Assembly: GCA_016933955.1 (NCBI GenBank) | Contig: JAFGTT010000027.1 | Span: forward strand, 124,001 to 188,000 | Source of the DNA: Candidatus Zixiibacteriota bacterium | GTDB taxonomy: Bacteria > Zixibacteria > MSB-5A5 > GN15 > PGXB01 | DNA length: 64,000 nt | Reading direction: 5' to 3' | Part shown: positions 1 to 8,169 of the stretch, piece after piece | Position numbering within the stretch: the stretch's first letter is position 1 | How the letters are laid out: each line of letters opens with the position of its first letter | Program-made: the position numbers and the translations under genes | Notes under the pieces: generated by a model | Database searches by the model: none | What the model saw: only the letters and a program-made list of their open reading frames with translations | What the model was told of the DNA's origin: nothing

Positions 1-1083
1 ATCGTTACGCCTGCCGACCTCGACCTTTCTTTTCTTCTTGTTATCGAGATAAACCAGAATCTCCCCCTCTTTTTCAAACACTGCTTCCAACGGCGCCGAG
101 ACCACATCAGGAAGACGATCCATTATTATCCGGCAGGAAGCCGACATCCCCGGCTTGATTTGCTTATCCTGAGAATTGATGGCGATTTCGACATCGAATA
201 CATTGATTTTCGATCCCGGCTCCTTGCGCCTCGCCAGTGTCCCTTTGTTAATGACGGCGCCGTCATATACTATTTCAGGAAAGGCATCGAGAACGATTTT
301 AACAGCCTGTCCCGAATCGACTTTGGCCGCATCGACCTCTGATACAGCGGCATTGACCACCATTTCCGATAAATCCGGGATATTTATAAGTCCCTGGCCG
401 GGCCACGGTGAATCTCCCTCCTGGACTTTGCTCATCGAACTTCCCTTCCAGATATCCAGATAAACAATCATACCCGGAAGAGGGGCATTTATCTGAGTTT
501 GATCCACCTCTTTTTGGGCTCGGTCGACCCGATCCTGGGCACGCTGAACTTCAAGCTCCGCTTTGGCAACATCGGACTTTATCTGGTCGAGCTTCGCCTT
601 GAAATTTAATTCGGCCAGATCAAGCTCAATTTTGGCCTCCTCGGCTAGCTTGGGAGCGTCATGTTTCTTTTCATCATAATTACGCTCGGCTTTCTTCAAT
701 TCCAGGGTCAGTTGCTTTTCCTGAATGGTAAATTCCTGGTTGGTTCGCTCCAGCGTGGTCTGGGCGATTTTAAGGCTCGATTCATAATCGGCCAGCTCGG
801 CCAGTTGTTCCGAGGCATCGAATTTAACCACCGGATTGCCCTTTGAAACCATCGACCCCTCGGGAGCCAGCCAGGTAATTTGCAATCCCCGAATTCGGGG
901 CGTGGTTATGGTAAAAGCCCGCTTGGCATCGACACTGCCGTTGGCGTTGAGCGAAATCACAAATTCACCGCGTTCCACCAGGGCCGTTGGGATCTCCGTG
1001 GATGTGGAAAAAATGGCGCTGACACTCATGTAGCCGCCAATTATTATGACTGCCAGAATCACCGGATATAGTATTTTTTTCAT
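1..1083 (-). CDS. HlyD/RND-type periplasmic adaptor protein, C-terminus cut by window edge
   Basis: This is a membrane-fusion (periplasmic adaptor) protein that would link an inner-membrane transporter to the outer membrane. The reading frame is open from the ATG at 1083 to base 1, giving 361 residues without a stop, so the C-terminus lies outside. The N-terminus has a single hydrophobic anchor (residues about 4-26, starting MKKILYPVILAVIIIGG). A lipoyl-like half follows around residues 50-88, then a long charged coiled coil (about 90-190), the second lipoyl half ('QINAPLPGMIVYL') and a beta-barrel part ('LINIPDLSEMVVNAAVSEVD'). This order is typical of HlyD_D23/MacA-like adaptors. The partner transporter should lie beyond the left edge, so the substrate is unknown. 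The family call is firm. Confidence 0.85.
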   Translation of the reverse strand, partial: MKKILYPVILAVIIIGGYMSVSAIFSTSTEIPTALVERGEFVISLNANGSVDAKRAFTITTPRIRGLQITWLAPEGSMVSKGNPVVKFDASEQLAELADYESSLKIAQTTLERTNQEFTIQEKQLTLELKKAERNYDEKKHDAPKLAEEAKIELDLAELNFKAKLDQIKSDVAKAELEVQRAQDRVDRAQKEVDQTQINAPLPGMIVYLDIWKGSSMSKVQEGDSPWPGQGLINIPDLSEMVVNAAVSEVDAAKVDSGQAVKIVLDAFPEIVYDGAVINKGTLARRKEPGSKINVFDVEIAINSQDKQIKPGMSASCRIIMDRLPDVVSAPLEAVFEKEGEILVYLDNKKKRKVEVGRRND

Positions 1084-1361
1084 CTCAATTCCTGTTGCCT
1101 TATTTCTTTCACCAAAGTTACAAAAATACCGTCCGTAACATAAAAAGTCCAGACGGTTGATTAGAAATTCCCATATTTATTATTACCATGCCCCATTTAA
1201 AAAGTTGCTTTTTTTTACCGGATATAATAATCTTGAGTAGAAACCTGTTAGAATAGACCATTGGAGACGGGCCTGGATTCAATATGCGGCCAGGAGCAAA
1301 ACCAAAAATCGACCGCCTGTATCGGGCCGTTTTCTGATTGATCCTAAGTGATGAGGGTATA

Positions 1362-3038
1362 ATGGATAGCAGTCTGAGATATAATATCGCTGATCAGCGG
1401 ATTGTTTACAATGGCAGACAGGATCGGGAGCCCTTTACTGCCGACCAGCTGGTCGAATTCAACCAGCGACACAAAGCGGTTTTGGCCTTCTATGATATCA
1501 TCCTGGAATCATGTGAAATAACTACTCTCGGCGGACAGGTGAATTATAAATCGAACCTGGGCGCCCTGAGAAACCGGCAATTACGTCAGTCGGTAATCCT
1601 TTCGGCGGCTCTTCCTGCCATGGCCGTCGGGATTCATGGACGGGCCAGCGTCAAGCGCTATTCGGAAAAGGAACTGACCTCGGATATAAAGAACGATCTC
1701 AAACGGACCAATGACCGCACTGCGGCTCAGATCATGGCCGAGGTTCTTCAACTGACAACCGAGACTTTCCCGCCCGGCGAGGAAATCCTGATAGAATCAA
1801 CCATTACCGAGGGTGTTCGGGTAAAACCGGGCAAAGAACCCGGCGGCAATCCAACCATTGCCGTCGGCGCGGTTTTCGGGAAAAAGCAGCATCGCATGCA
1901 GTACGGTCTGATGATGCCGCGCGATGTCACTTTATTATCGATGGGGTCGGATGTTGTCGAGGGAACGACCAAATCAATTATGGGGACACATTCCAGTATG
2001 ACCGCTCTCTTTGTCACCGAATCCCATGTCAAACGTCATTTGCCCGATATTTATGTTCAGCGCTGGATGAGCGGCGCTCATTTTCATGAATTCAACCCCC
2101 GCGAATTAAATCTGGTCGAGGCGGCCGAGGTTATTGCCCGGTCGTATGGCCATTCCCGGATTGAGGATTTAAGTTCTTTCTTTCTTGATCGACCGCGCCA
2201 TTATCCGGCAATGGAGATGCTCAATGCGGCCGGAGTGGCAACTCCATTCGATAAAGATGGTGATCTTATGCCCGGGATGATTCTCGGTCTGGATGGCGTC
2301 AAGTTTCCCGATGGCCGCGGCCTGAATTCCATGATTGGGGAAATCGGCGGCTCGGCCGAATGGGCTATTGGGGTTCTACCGCTGGTTTGGCGAGGTGGAC
2401 AGGCGCTTGGGATGCTGACCAGCCAATCATCGCTGACTAATAAAAATCTCTCACCCGATGATCAGTGGAAAGAACGGTTCCATTTCACCGAAGATGAATT
2501 TATTATGATTCAGGATGCCCGCTTCGAAAGAAAACCCTACTTTACCATCTTCGATATTGTCGAGGATCCATATGCCGGCGGGATAGGCGCTTTCGGCGCC
2601 ATTACTGACAACTATTTCATCCCCTTCATGAAAGGGGTCGAAATTGACCGCGAAAATAATCGTATCAAAGTCCATGTTTTGGTTATCAATTCGTTGGGCA
2701 CTGTGTCGCTATGGCAGTTTGTATTTAAAACCAAAAACAGTCTGGAACATACGGCCGATCTATTAAAGAGCCCCAAAGAAGCACTGATTGATCTGAAAGG
2801 CAAGGAACTCGAGAAGGCTATTGGTCGGATGCTGGAAGACCCGGTGGCGCGCAAAAGATTCCGAATCTTTTTCAATAACGAATATTATCCGGCCCTGATT
2901 CCCGTCCGGGATAAAATGGTTCTCCTGCATAAAGCCGTCCGGGGACTGATCGAACGGGATGCGCTCAAGGAAAGAAATCTCGAAATTGTCGAGACCACCG
3001 AGCGGATGGCCCCGGAATGGTTTACCAATTCCGATTGA
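1362..3038 (+). CDS. Divergent GlpX-like (class II fructose-1,6-bisphosphatase superfamily) protein
   Basis: The 558-residue product resembles GlpX-type class II fructose-1,6-bisphosphatases in spacing and some motifs. Around residue 197 'SDVVEGTTKSIMG' matches the metal-binding DPxEGT motif, and 'HLPDIYVQRWMSG' matches the following PDVYMEK segment. Later 'GEIGGSAEWAIGVLPLVWRGG' matches the IGGAPEGVLAAAA segment. The usual GEGEMDEAPM metal site is replaced by 'IESTITEGVRVKP', and the chain is about 200 residues longer than GlpX (about 330). Catalytic activity and substrate are therefore uncertain. I chose the ATG at 1362 because GAGG lies 5 bases upstream; an in-frame TTG at 1338 has no ribosome site. 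A hairpin terminator follows at 3073, so the gene is probably transcribed alone. Confidence 0.6.
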   Translation: MDSSLRYNIADQRIVYNGRQDREPFTADQLVEFNQRHKAVLAFYDIILESCEITTLGGQVNYKSNLGALRNRQLRQSVILSAALPAMAVGIHGRASVKRYSEKELTSDIKNDLKRTNDRTAAQIMAEVLQLTTETFPPGEEILIESTITEGVRVKPGKEPGGNPTIAVGAVFGKKQHRMQYGLMMPRDVTLLSMGSDVVEGTTKSIMGTHSSMTALFVTESHVKRHLPDIYVQRWMSGAHFHEFNPRELNLVEAAEVIARSYGHSRIEDLSSFFLDRPRHYPAMEMLNAAGVATPFDKDGDLMPGMILGLDGVKFPDGRGLNSMIGEIGGSAEWAIGVLPLVWRGGQALGMLTSQSSLTNKNLSPDDQWKERFHFTEDEFIMIQDARFERKPYFTIFDIVEDPYAGGIGAFGAITDNYFIPFMKGVEIDRENNRIKVHVLVINSLGTVSLWQFVFKTKNSLEHTADLLKSPKEALIDLKGKELEKAIGRMLEDPVARKRFRIFFNNEYYPALIPVRDKMVLLHKAVRGLIERDALKERNLEIVETTERMAPEWFTNSD

Positions 3039-3072
3039 TTTGATGTGAGGTCGTTTATCATGAACATTATCG

Positions 3073-3097
3073 GGGACGGTTTCAAACCGTCCCTTTT
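3073..3097 (+). terminator. Rho-independent terminator after the GlpX-like gene
   Basis: A near-perfect 10-bp inverted repeat (GGGACGGTTT / AAACCGTCCC) is followed by TTTT, 35 bases after the stop codon of the GlpX-like gene. Confidence 0.75.
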
Positions 3098-3141
3098 GCA
3101 TGATGATCATGGCCGCAATAATTACTCGCTTATATCTATTA

Positions 3142-3170
3142 TTGACGCCATCCGTCTTTTGTGATATATT
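3142..3170 (+). promoter_or_regulatory. Sigma70-like promoter for the secreted calcium-repeat gene
   Basis: TTGACG (3142-3147) and TATATT (3165-3170) are separated by 17 bases. The predicted transcript starts near 3177 and leaves a leader of about 40 bases before the ATG at 3216. Confidence 0.55.
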
Positions 3171-3215
3171 TGGTCTTGATTATGCCAATGCCGTGACTGT
3201 GAAAGGAAATCTTGT

Positions 3216-3659
3216 ATGAAGCAACTAACCACTCTGCTTTTTGTCCTCCTTTGTTTATTCGGTTTGATATTCTGTCATGGATCAAACATCTATGCCGCAG
3301 AAAATTCCGGAAAAGCTGTTTTTATTGATCGGGATGGCGATGGCTTCGATGATATTGCCGCCGATGATGATGGCGACGGTATTCCCAACGGCGCCGATCC
3401 AAACGCCGCCGAAGTCGCTCCTCGACCGACCGATAAGTCGAACGGCCTGATTGATTTTTCCAGGGGACTTGACCCGGCCGAGATTCCTGAGGGAATATTG
3501 AAAACATCGGATTTATTCAACACCAACCAGTTCAATGCCCGGGGCCTTTCGGAAAATCGATGCGGTTTCACTTCCGAAGAGGGCTTTGGATCGGGAACCG
3601 GAGTCGGGATTAATGATATCAGCGGCGGGGGCGGATGTGTGGGAGGTGTATGTCACTGA
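3216..3659 (+). CDS. Small secreted protein with thrombospondin type-3-like calcium repeats and a Gly/Cys tail
   Basis: The product is 147 residues. It has a signal peptide (about residues 1-27, hydrophobic LLFVLLCLFGLIFC then a cleavage-like YAA). An acidic Asp-Gly repeat follows (residues about 38-62, 'DRDGDGFDDIAADDDGDG'), of the type that binds calcium in thrombospondin type-3 repeats. The middle is low in recognisable motifs. The protein ends in a glycine-rich tail with two cysteines ('SGGGGCVGGVCH'). The stop overlaps the start of the next gene by 10 bases, so the two are probably co-translated. The glycine/cysteine tail and the coupling to a beta-barrel gene suggest an exported partner of that barrel, but I recognise no named family. 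Confidence 0.75.
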   Translation: MKQLTTLLFVLLCLFGLIFCHGSNIYAAENSGKAVFIDRDGDGFDDIAADDDGDGIPNGADPNAAEVAPRPTDKSNGLIDFSRGLDPAEIPEGILKTSDLFNTNQFNARGLSENRCGFTSEEGFGSGTGVGINDISGGGGCVGGVCH

Positions 3660-4936
3660 ACAATTTTTTTGGAATCGTGAAGGGCGGGATAATCTTAATA
3701 ATGGTACTGATATCCCTTGCCGGAATGAGAGTATCAGCCGATATCACAGCCGAGTTTCAGACAGCCGGCGGATATACCGATAACCTTCGATTCGATACTT
3801 CGGCAATAGACGATACCTTCGGCAAAGCCAAACTGACCCTAAACCTCATTCCCTATTCTTTTATGAAAATTGAGTTGATCAATGATTATATGAAATACGA
3901 CGGGGCTGTAATCGATGCCGATACCACCACCGAAGGCGATTCGACGGTTATCCGATACAACGCCATTGATCTGAGTAATAATAAAACCAGCGTCAATATT
4001 CACTTAGTGCCGGTTTGTCAGGATGAAAATTTTATCATGTTTATCAGGGCCGGTTTCAATACTCAGTCGTATATGGAAGGCTATGAAAAGTTCAACAATG
4101 ATAACCTGACTGCGGATTTCTCACTTGGTTATCGGTTGTGCGGCCGGATAATGCTTCGTTCCGGTTTTTCATTCAATTCCACCGATTACACCAATGAGGA
4201 GGATGACGATACCGCCACGGTCAAACAGACCTTCGATATTTCCGGTGATAACGATACCTATGAAATCTTTTTCGGAGGTAATATCACTCTTCCCTGGTCA
4301 AATGTCATTGATTTTGAGGGCGGTTATTCCAAAATGAATCTGACCTATGCCCGTCCTCCTAAAGATTCCATATTGAAATACTGGGATGATTTTACCTGGA
4401 TCCCGCGCGATTATCTCAACCCCAATAAAGACACCCTGATCGACGGGAGCCTGAAATCGTACTATTTTTCACCGCGCCTTTCGCGGCCAATCGGTTCCAA
4501 ATTCGGAATCAATATAACCTATATCTATCGCTCATTCGAAAGCCCTGACGATATTATTATCGCCGGATTGTCCAACCAGTTTCTATCACCGTGGACCTCG
4601 GTCTATGAGGGTGAATCCGTAACCGGAACCATCAAATCTTATATTTTGCCCAATTTCATTATCACCGCCGGGGCCGGATACTGGAAAAAGGACTATCTCA
4701 AGGGTGAGGAGGAGCGCAAATCGGATAATTCCATCCCGCCCCCTCCACGGATGATTCGTGATCGGCATGACGAACAGAATAAATTCTTCTGCAGTATCCG
4801 AAAACCTCTCGTTTTTCGATCCGGGCTATTTATCGAACCTTCATTCGAGATCAATATCTCACATAATAATTCTTCCAACGATCTTTATGATTACGACAAT
4901 TTTGCCCTTTCGCTGGGCCTGACCATGAGAAAATAG
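3650..4936 (+). CDS. Putative outer-membrane beta-barrel protein
   Basis: The 428-residue product has an N-terminal signal peptide (hydrophobic IVKGGIILIMVLISLAG, predicted cleavage after VSA). It then has many alternating hydrophobic/polar stretches rich in Tyr, Phe, Thr and Asn, ending with 'NFALSLGLTMRK', as expected for a transmembrane beta-barrel. I place the start at 3650, inside the previous gene, because GGGAGG lies 4 bases upstream; the in-frame ATG at 3635 lacks such a site. The 10-base overlap with the calcium-repeat gene implies translational coupling. No conserved family motif is visible, so function is unknown. A terminator follows at 4977. Confidence 0.65.
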   Translation: MSLNNFFGIVKGGIILIMVLISLAGMRVSADITAEFQTAGGYTDNLRFDTSAIDDTFGKAKLTLNLIPYSFMKIELINDYMKYDGAVIDADTTTEGDSTVIRYNAIDLSNNKTSVNIHLVPVCQDENFIMFIRAGFNTQSYMEGYEKFNNDNLTADFSLGYRLCGRIMLRSGFSFNSTDYTNEEDDDTATVKQTFDISGDNDTYEIFFGGNITLPWSNVIDFEGGYSKMNLTYARPPKDSILKYWDDFTWIPRDYLNPNKDTLIDGSLKSYYFSPRLSRPIGSKFGINITYIYRSFESPDDIIIAGLSNQFLSPWTSVYEGESVTGTIKSYILPNFIITAGAGYWKKDYLKGEEERKSDNSIPPPPRMIRDRHDEQNKFFCSIRKPLVFRSGLFIEPSFEINISHNNSSNDLYDYDNFALSLGLTMRK

Positions 4937-4976
4937 CGATTCCCGGAGTATAAAAGAAAATCCTGTTTTTCTTTTG

Positions 4977-5018
4977 GGCCGATTTTCAGTCGTCATGACT
5001 AATCGGCCTTATTTTTTG
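4977..5018 (+). terminator. Probable terminator after the beta-barrel gene
   Basis: GGCCGAT (4977-4983) pairs with ATCGGCC (5002-5008) and is followed by a T-rich run to 5017. The loop is 18 bases long, so strength is uncertain. Confidence 0.5.
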
Positions 5019-5173
5019 TTATCATTTTTGATAGCGTGATCATATCAATAGAAAGGCAATAGTTCAACGGTTAATACATACTTTGAAGTAAACTATATTT
5101 TTAGCATGCCTTTTAATGAAATTCCATGGTTAAAAAATCATCATAAGAATCGACCCTGATGCCTTCATAATCC

Positions 5174-5201
5174 TTGACAATTGGTAAAAAAAAGATATAT
5201 T
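5174..5201 (+). promoter_or_regulatory. Sigma70-like promoter for the CxxC/dockerin gene
   Basis: A perfect TTGACA (5174-5179) and TATATT (5196-5201) are 16 bases apart in an AT-rich stretch. The distance to the ATG at 5380 implies a leader of about 170 bases. Confidence 0.55.
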
Positions 5202-5379
5202 TTGTATATATTAACCACACCTGCCGGCTTATTGGAAACCTATAGCCCGCAACATATTACTTATAACTGGCGAAAATCCACTATGGTCTTTCCCGAGATG
5301 TGACCAGTTATCTGGTCGGTTATTTTGAATAAAGGAAATTATAAAATTTCAATGTTTATTTAACTTACAGGAGTGTGTT
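5202..5379 (+). other. Long untranslated leader with an 8-bp inverted repeat
   Basis: The region between the promoter and the ATG at 5380 holds ATAACTGG (5263-5270) and its complement CCAGTTAT (5304-5311) around a 33-base loop. No open reading frame is convincing here. The rest of the 443-base gap (4937-5173) holds the terminator at 4977 and otherwise AT-rich sequence in which I see nothing. Confidence 0.35.
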
Positions 5380-6723
5380 ATGAGAGGCCCTGCGTTAAAG
5401 GTTCTGGCTGTTTTTCTTGCCTGTATCGCTCTGGTGGTATCTATCGCCTTTGCCAATTCGATTAGTGTCTGCAAAGTCGAGAGGAACACCGAATACCAGC
5501 CCATCACCACACCGGCCGCTACTACCGCTGATAGTAAAGGCTATGCGGGCCGGCTTAGAGTCTATGTGGTGGAACCGCATTCCCGATGGGATGATTATAA
5601 CGGGAATGAATACCATTTCGGATTTCTCGGTTTTGCGGTAAACGAAGAAATTAATCTGACCGGCACCGAGGAATACACCAAAACGGCTTCATGGACCGGG
5701 ACATTCGAATCGGACAACATTATGATCATTGCCGCCCTGTTCAATATATCCGAATCACATCCGGGCCAGTCCGATACTCTGGGCGGAAGTGCCTGGCCAT
5801 TTGATGCCTATTATTCTGATGCCGCCGCCGCTGCAAAACCCGACACCCAGTGGTTTAATGTCTACAATGCCAATTTTACTCACACTGTTTTTGCTGAGGA
5901 AGGTACGGCCACCTGGTGTCCCAGTTGCCCGGGCATGAATACCTCCATGTATCAGGCCTACACCATTCTCGATCATCCCTTTTTCTATACGGCAATGGTT
6001 ATTGACATGAATGCTGAAGCCAATATTCGGATGGATGATTATAATCTTCACTGGGTTCCATCGACCTATTTCGACGGCGGCGATGAGGTTCAAGTTGGCA
6101 GCGATTATTATTGGAATCTCGGCAACAAAATTACCGCCTGTGGCGCCAGGGAGGTCCAGACTTTTGGGATGTCGGTAGAAATAACTTCCATGAGCAAAGG
6201 GAGTCTCAATCTTGAAGTTAGACTGGCCCAGAATTCCCCCCCTGCCGATCCCGCTATTCCGACCGGTGAAACCGACGGTTATTTTGGAGTCAATTACAAT
6301 TATGCCGCCAATACGACCGATGTCGAGGAAAACCAGTGCTATTACCGCTTCTGCTGGGAAGAAGGCGATACTACGGGCTGGTTTGGACCTTACGATTCCG
6401 GAACCGATTGTATTCAGAGCCATCAATGGGCCGATGAGGGGACATACAATGTCAAGGCCCAGGCCAAAGACAGCTGGGGTTTTGAATCGAATTGGTCTGA
6501 TGCCCTGAGCGTCTTTATCGACAGCTTTGTTTATGGTGATGCTAATGGAAGCGGATCGGTAAATATCCTGGATGCAACCTATTTGATAAATTACCTATAT
6601 AAAAGCGGCCCGGCCCCGATACCGGCCAGAGCCGGGGACGCCAATTGCAACGGCGCCACCAACATTCTGGATGCGACCTATCTGATAAATTACCTCTACA
6701 AGAGTGGTCCGGCCCCCTGTTAA
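5380..6723 (+). CDS. Secreted thioredoxin-like (Omp28-like) protein with C-terminal type I dockerin repeats
   Basis: The 447-residue product begins with a signal peptide (ALKVLAVFLACIALVVSIAFA). The middle contains 'TATWCPSCPGMNTSMYQAY', a thioredoxin-like CxxC segment as in Omp28-related surface proteins. An Ig/PKD-like part follows ('GTYNVKAQAKDSWGFESNWSD'). The C-terminus has two near-identical dockerin type I repeats beginning 'GDANGSGSVNILDATYLI' and 'GDANCNGATNILDATYLI', each ending YLYKSGPAP. Dockerins bind cohesins in cellulosomes, but no cohesin is encoded here; in this bacterial group such repeats occur widely at the ends of secreted proteins. The product is probably cell-surface or secreted; the redox role is inferred from CxxC alone. 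A bidirectional terminator separates it from the convergent TldE gene. Confidence 0.8.
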   Translation: MRGPALKVLAVFLACIALVVSIAFANSISVCKVERNTEYQPITTPAATTADSKGYAGRLRVYVVEPHSRWDDYNGNEYHFGFLGFAVNEEINLTGTEEYTKTASWTGTFESDNIMIIAALFNISESHPGQSDTLGGSAWPFDAYYSDAAAAAKPDTQWFNVYNANFTHTVFAEEGTATWCPSCPGMNTSMYQAYTILDHPFFYTAMVIDMNAEANIRMDDYNLHWVPSTYFDGGDEVQVGSDYYWNLGNKITACGAREVQTFGMSVEITSMSKGSLNLEVRLAQNSPPADPAIPTGETDGYFGVNYNYAANTTDVEENQCYYRFCWEEGDTTGWFGPYDSGTDCIQSHQWADEGTYNVKAQAKDSWGFESNWSDALSVFIDSFVYGDANGSGSVNILDATYLINYLYKSGPAPIPARAGDANCNGATNILDATYLINYLYKSGPAPC

Positions 6724-6743
6724 GACGGGGATGCTTTAAAATA

Positions 6744-6775
6744 AAAAGGGAGCAGAATTCCGCTCCCTTTTTTTC
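6744..6775. terminator. Bidirectional terminator between convergent genes
   Basis: AAAAGGGAGC (6744-6753) pairs with GCTCCCTTTT (6762-6771), with A-runs on one side and T-runs on the other, so the same hairpin can end transcripts from the dockerin gene on the plus strand and the TldE gene on the minus strand. Confidence 0.8.
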
Positions 6776-6791
6776 TGCCATCAGAACCAAA

Positions 6792-8114
6792 CTAAATGCC
6801 GCTGAATTGAACATCCCGAAAATGCAGGGTCGGCCGACGCATGGAAGAATAAATATACGGATCGTTACCAACCTCGACCAGTTGATTCCAGAAATCGATC
6901 TGGTTGCCTGAAATATTCATTTCATTGACCGGTTTGATAATTTTTCCGTCTTCGATATACATCCCGATTATCCCGGTCGAAAAATCTCCTGTAGTTGAGT
7001 TCGAATTGCCACCTATGAAAGAGGTGACATAAATGCCCTTCTTGATATCCTTGATAATTTCTTCCGCGGATTTATCGCCATATTCGAAAACCACATTGGT
7101 GGGCGATCCGATAGTCGGCTCCATACCCAGCTTCTTGCCATAGTAAGTATCAATAAAATACTCTTTTAAAATCCCGTGGTCTATAATCAGCCTCCGTCTG
7201 GTGGCCATACCTTCGCCATCGAACAGACGGGATCCTAAACCGCCGATTATAAGGGGATCGTCAATCACGGTGAATTTCTCTGAAGCGATTTTACTCCCCA
7301 GCTTACCCTCAAGAAAGGAGCTTTTTTGTTGCAGAGAACGGCCGCGAAGAGGATCACCAAGATTGCCCAGCAATCGACTCGCCGCCCGGTTTTCCACGAC
7401 CATATCATAAACCCCGGATGGCATTTTAGTCTGGCCTATTTTTTCCAGTGATCTTTCTACGGCCTTTTCTCCAAGTTTACTCGGCGGCGGCAGATCCCTT
7501 AAAAATCTGACCACAACCCATTCATAATCCTGGGGACGGCCATCGCCATCATCATGAATCGTAACCGAAACCCCGGCCGAATAAGAGCTTTCCTCCCGCC
7601 ATCCTTCAAAACCGTTGCTGTGTACCTTGGCGGTCATGAAATGCCCGTCGCTGTAACCCGAATTAACCGATATTATCCGGTCGCTTTGACCAAGAGCGGT
7701 ATCCTCGATTTCCCGGGCGATATCCACCCTCTGATTGGATTCAATCTTCTCATATTCGGCATCCATCAGCTTCAGATCAATATTCTCCTGCCCCGTATAA
7801 TATTTGGGATCAGGCAAAGTCCGAAATGGATCTTCATTGAGATATTTGGTCATCGAGACCGCTTCATTGATAAATTTTTCCAGTTCCCCGCGTCTTAAGT
7901 CGTTGGTGGAATGACTTGAATATTTCCCCCCGGAATAAATATCCAGACTCAGTGAGTTCTGGGTCGATTCGGTCAATTCTTCAAGTTTTCGGTCACGGAA
8001 ACCGATTTCAATTGATCTTTGTTTGGTCAGATTGACCGCCGTATCGTCGGCCCCGGCTTTTTTGGCCTGCGCGATCACCCAGTGGGCCAGCTCAAGTATT
8101 TCTTTATTATTCAT
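6792..8114 (-). CDS. pmbA: TldE/PmbA-family peptidase subunit
   Basis: The 440-residue product is a PmbA/TldE homologue, the non-metal-binding partner that forms the TldD/TldE protease. In other bacteria that protease trims the leader of modified peptides and degrades unfolded peptides. Family segments seen are 'LTKQRSIEIGFRDRKLEEL' near the N-terminus, 'FDGEGMATRRRLIIDHGILK' in the middle, and 'GGNSNSTTGDFSTGIIGMY' near the C-terminus. It has no signal peptide (MNNKEILELAHWVIAQ). It lies 55 bases downstream of tldD and is probably transcribed with it. No precursor-peptide gene is visible nearby, so the substrate is unknown. Confidence 0.9.
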   Translation of the reverse strand: MNNKEILELAHWVIAQAKKAGADDTAVNLTKQRSIEIGFRDRKLEELTESTQNSLSLDIYSGGKYSSHSTNDLRRGELEKFINEAVSMTKYLNEDPFRTLPDPKYYTGQENIDLKLMDAEYEKIESNQRVDIAREIEDTALGQSDRIISVNSGYSDGHFMTAKVHSNGFEGWREESSYSAGVSVTIHDDGDGRPQDYEWVVVRFLRDLPPPSKLGEKAVERSLEKIGQTKMPSGVYDMVVENRAASRLLGNLGDPLRGRSLQQKSSFLEGKLGSKIASEKFTVIDDPLIIGGLGSRLFDGEGMATRRRLIIDHGILKEYFIDTYYGKKLGMEPTIGSPTNVVFEYGDKSAEEIIKDIKKGIYVTSFIGGNSNSTTGDFSTGIIGMYIEDGKIIKPVNEMNISGNQIDFWNQLVEVGNDPYIYSSMRRPTLHFRDVQFSGI

Positions 8115-8169
8115 AATATATGTCCCATATTATCATTGACTTACAAATCACCACTCCTGCCATATCAGG

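Noticed and set aside
1223-1228. TATAAT upstream of the GlpX-like gene
   Set aside because: The hexamer is perfect, but no -35 element lies at a suitable distance, so I do not list it as a promoter.
5755-6426. Open frame of 223 codons on the minus strand
   Set aside because: It is antisense to the CxxC/dockerin gene, which has a signal peptide and clear domains.
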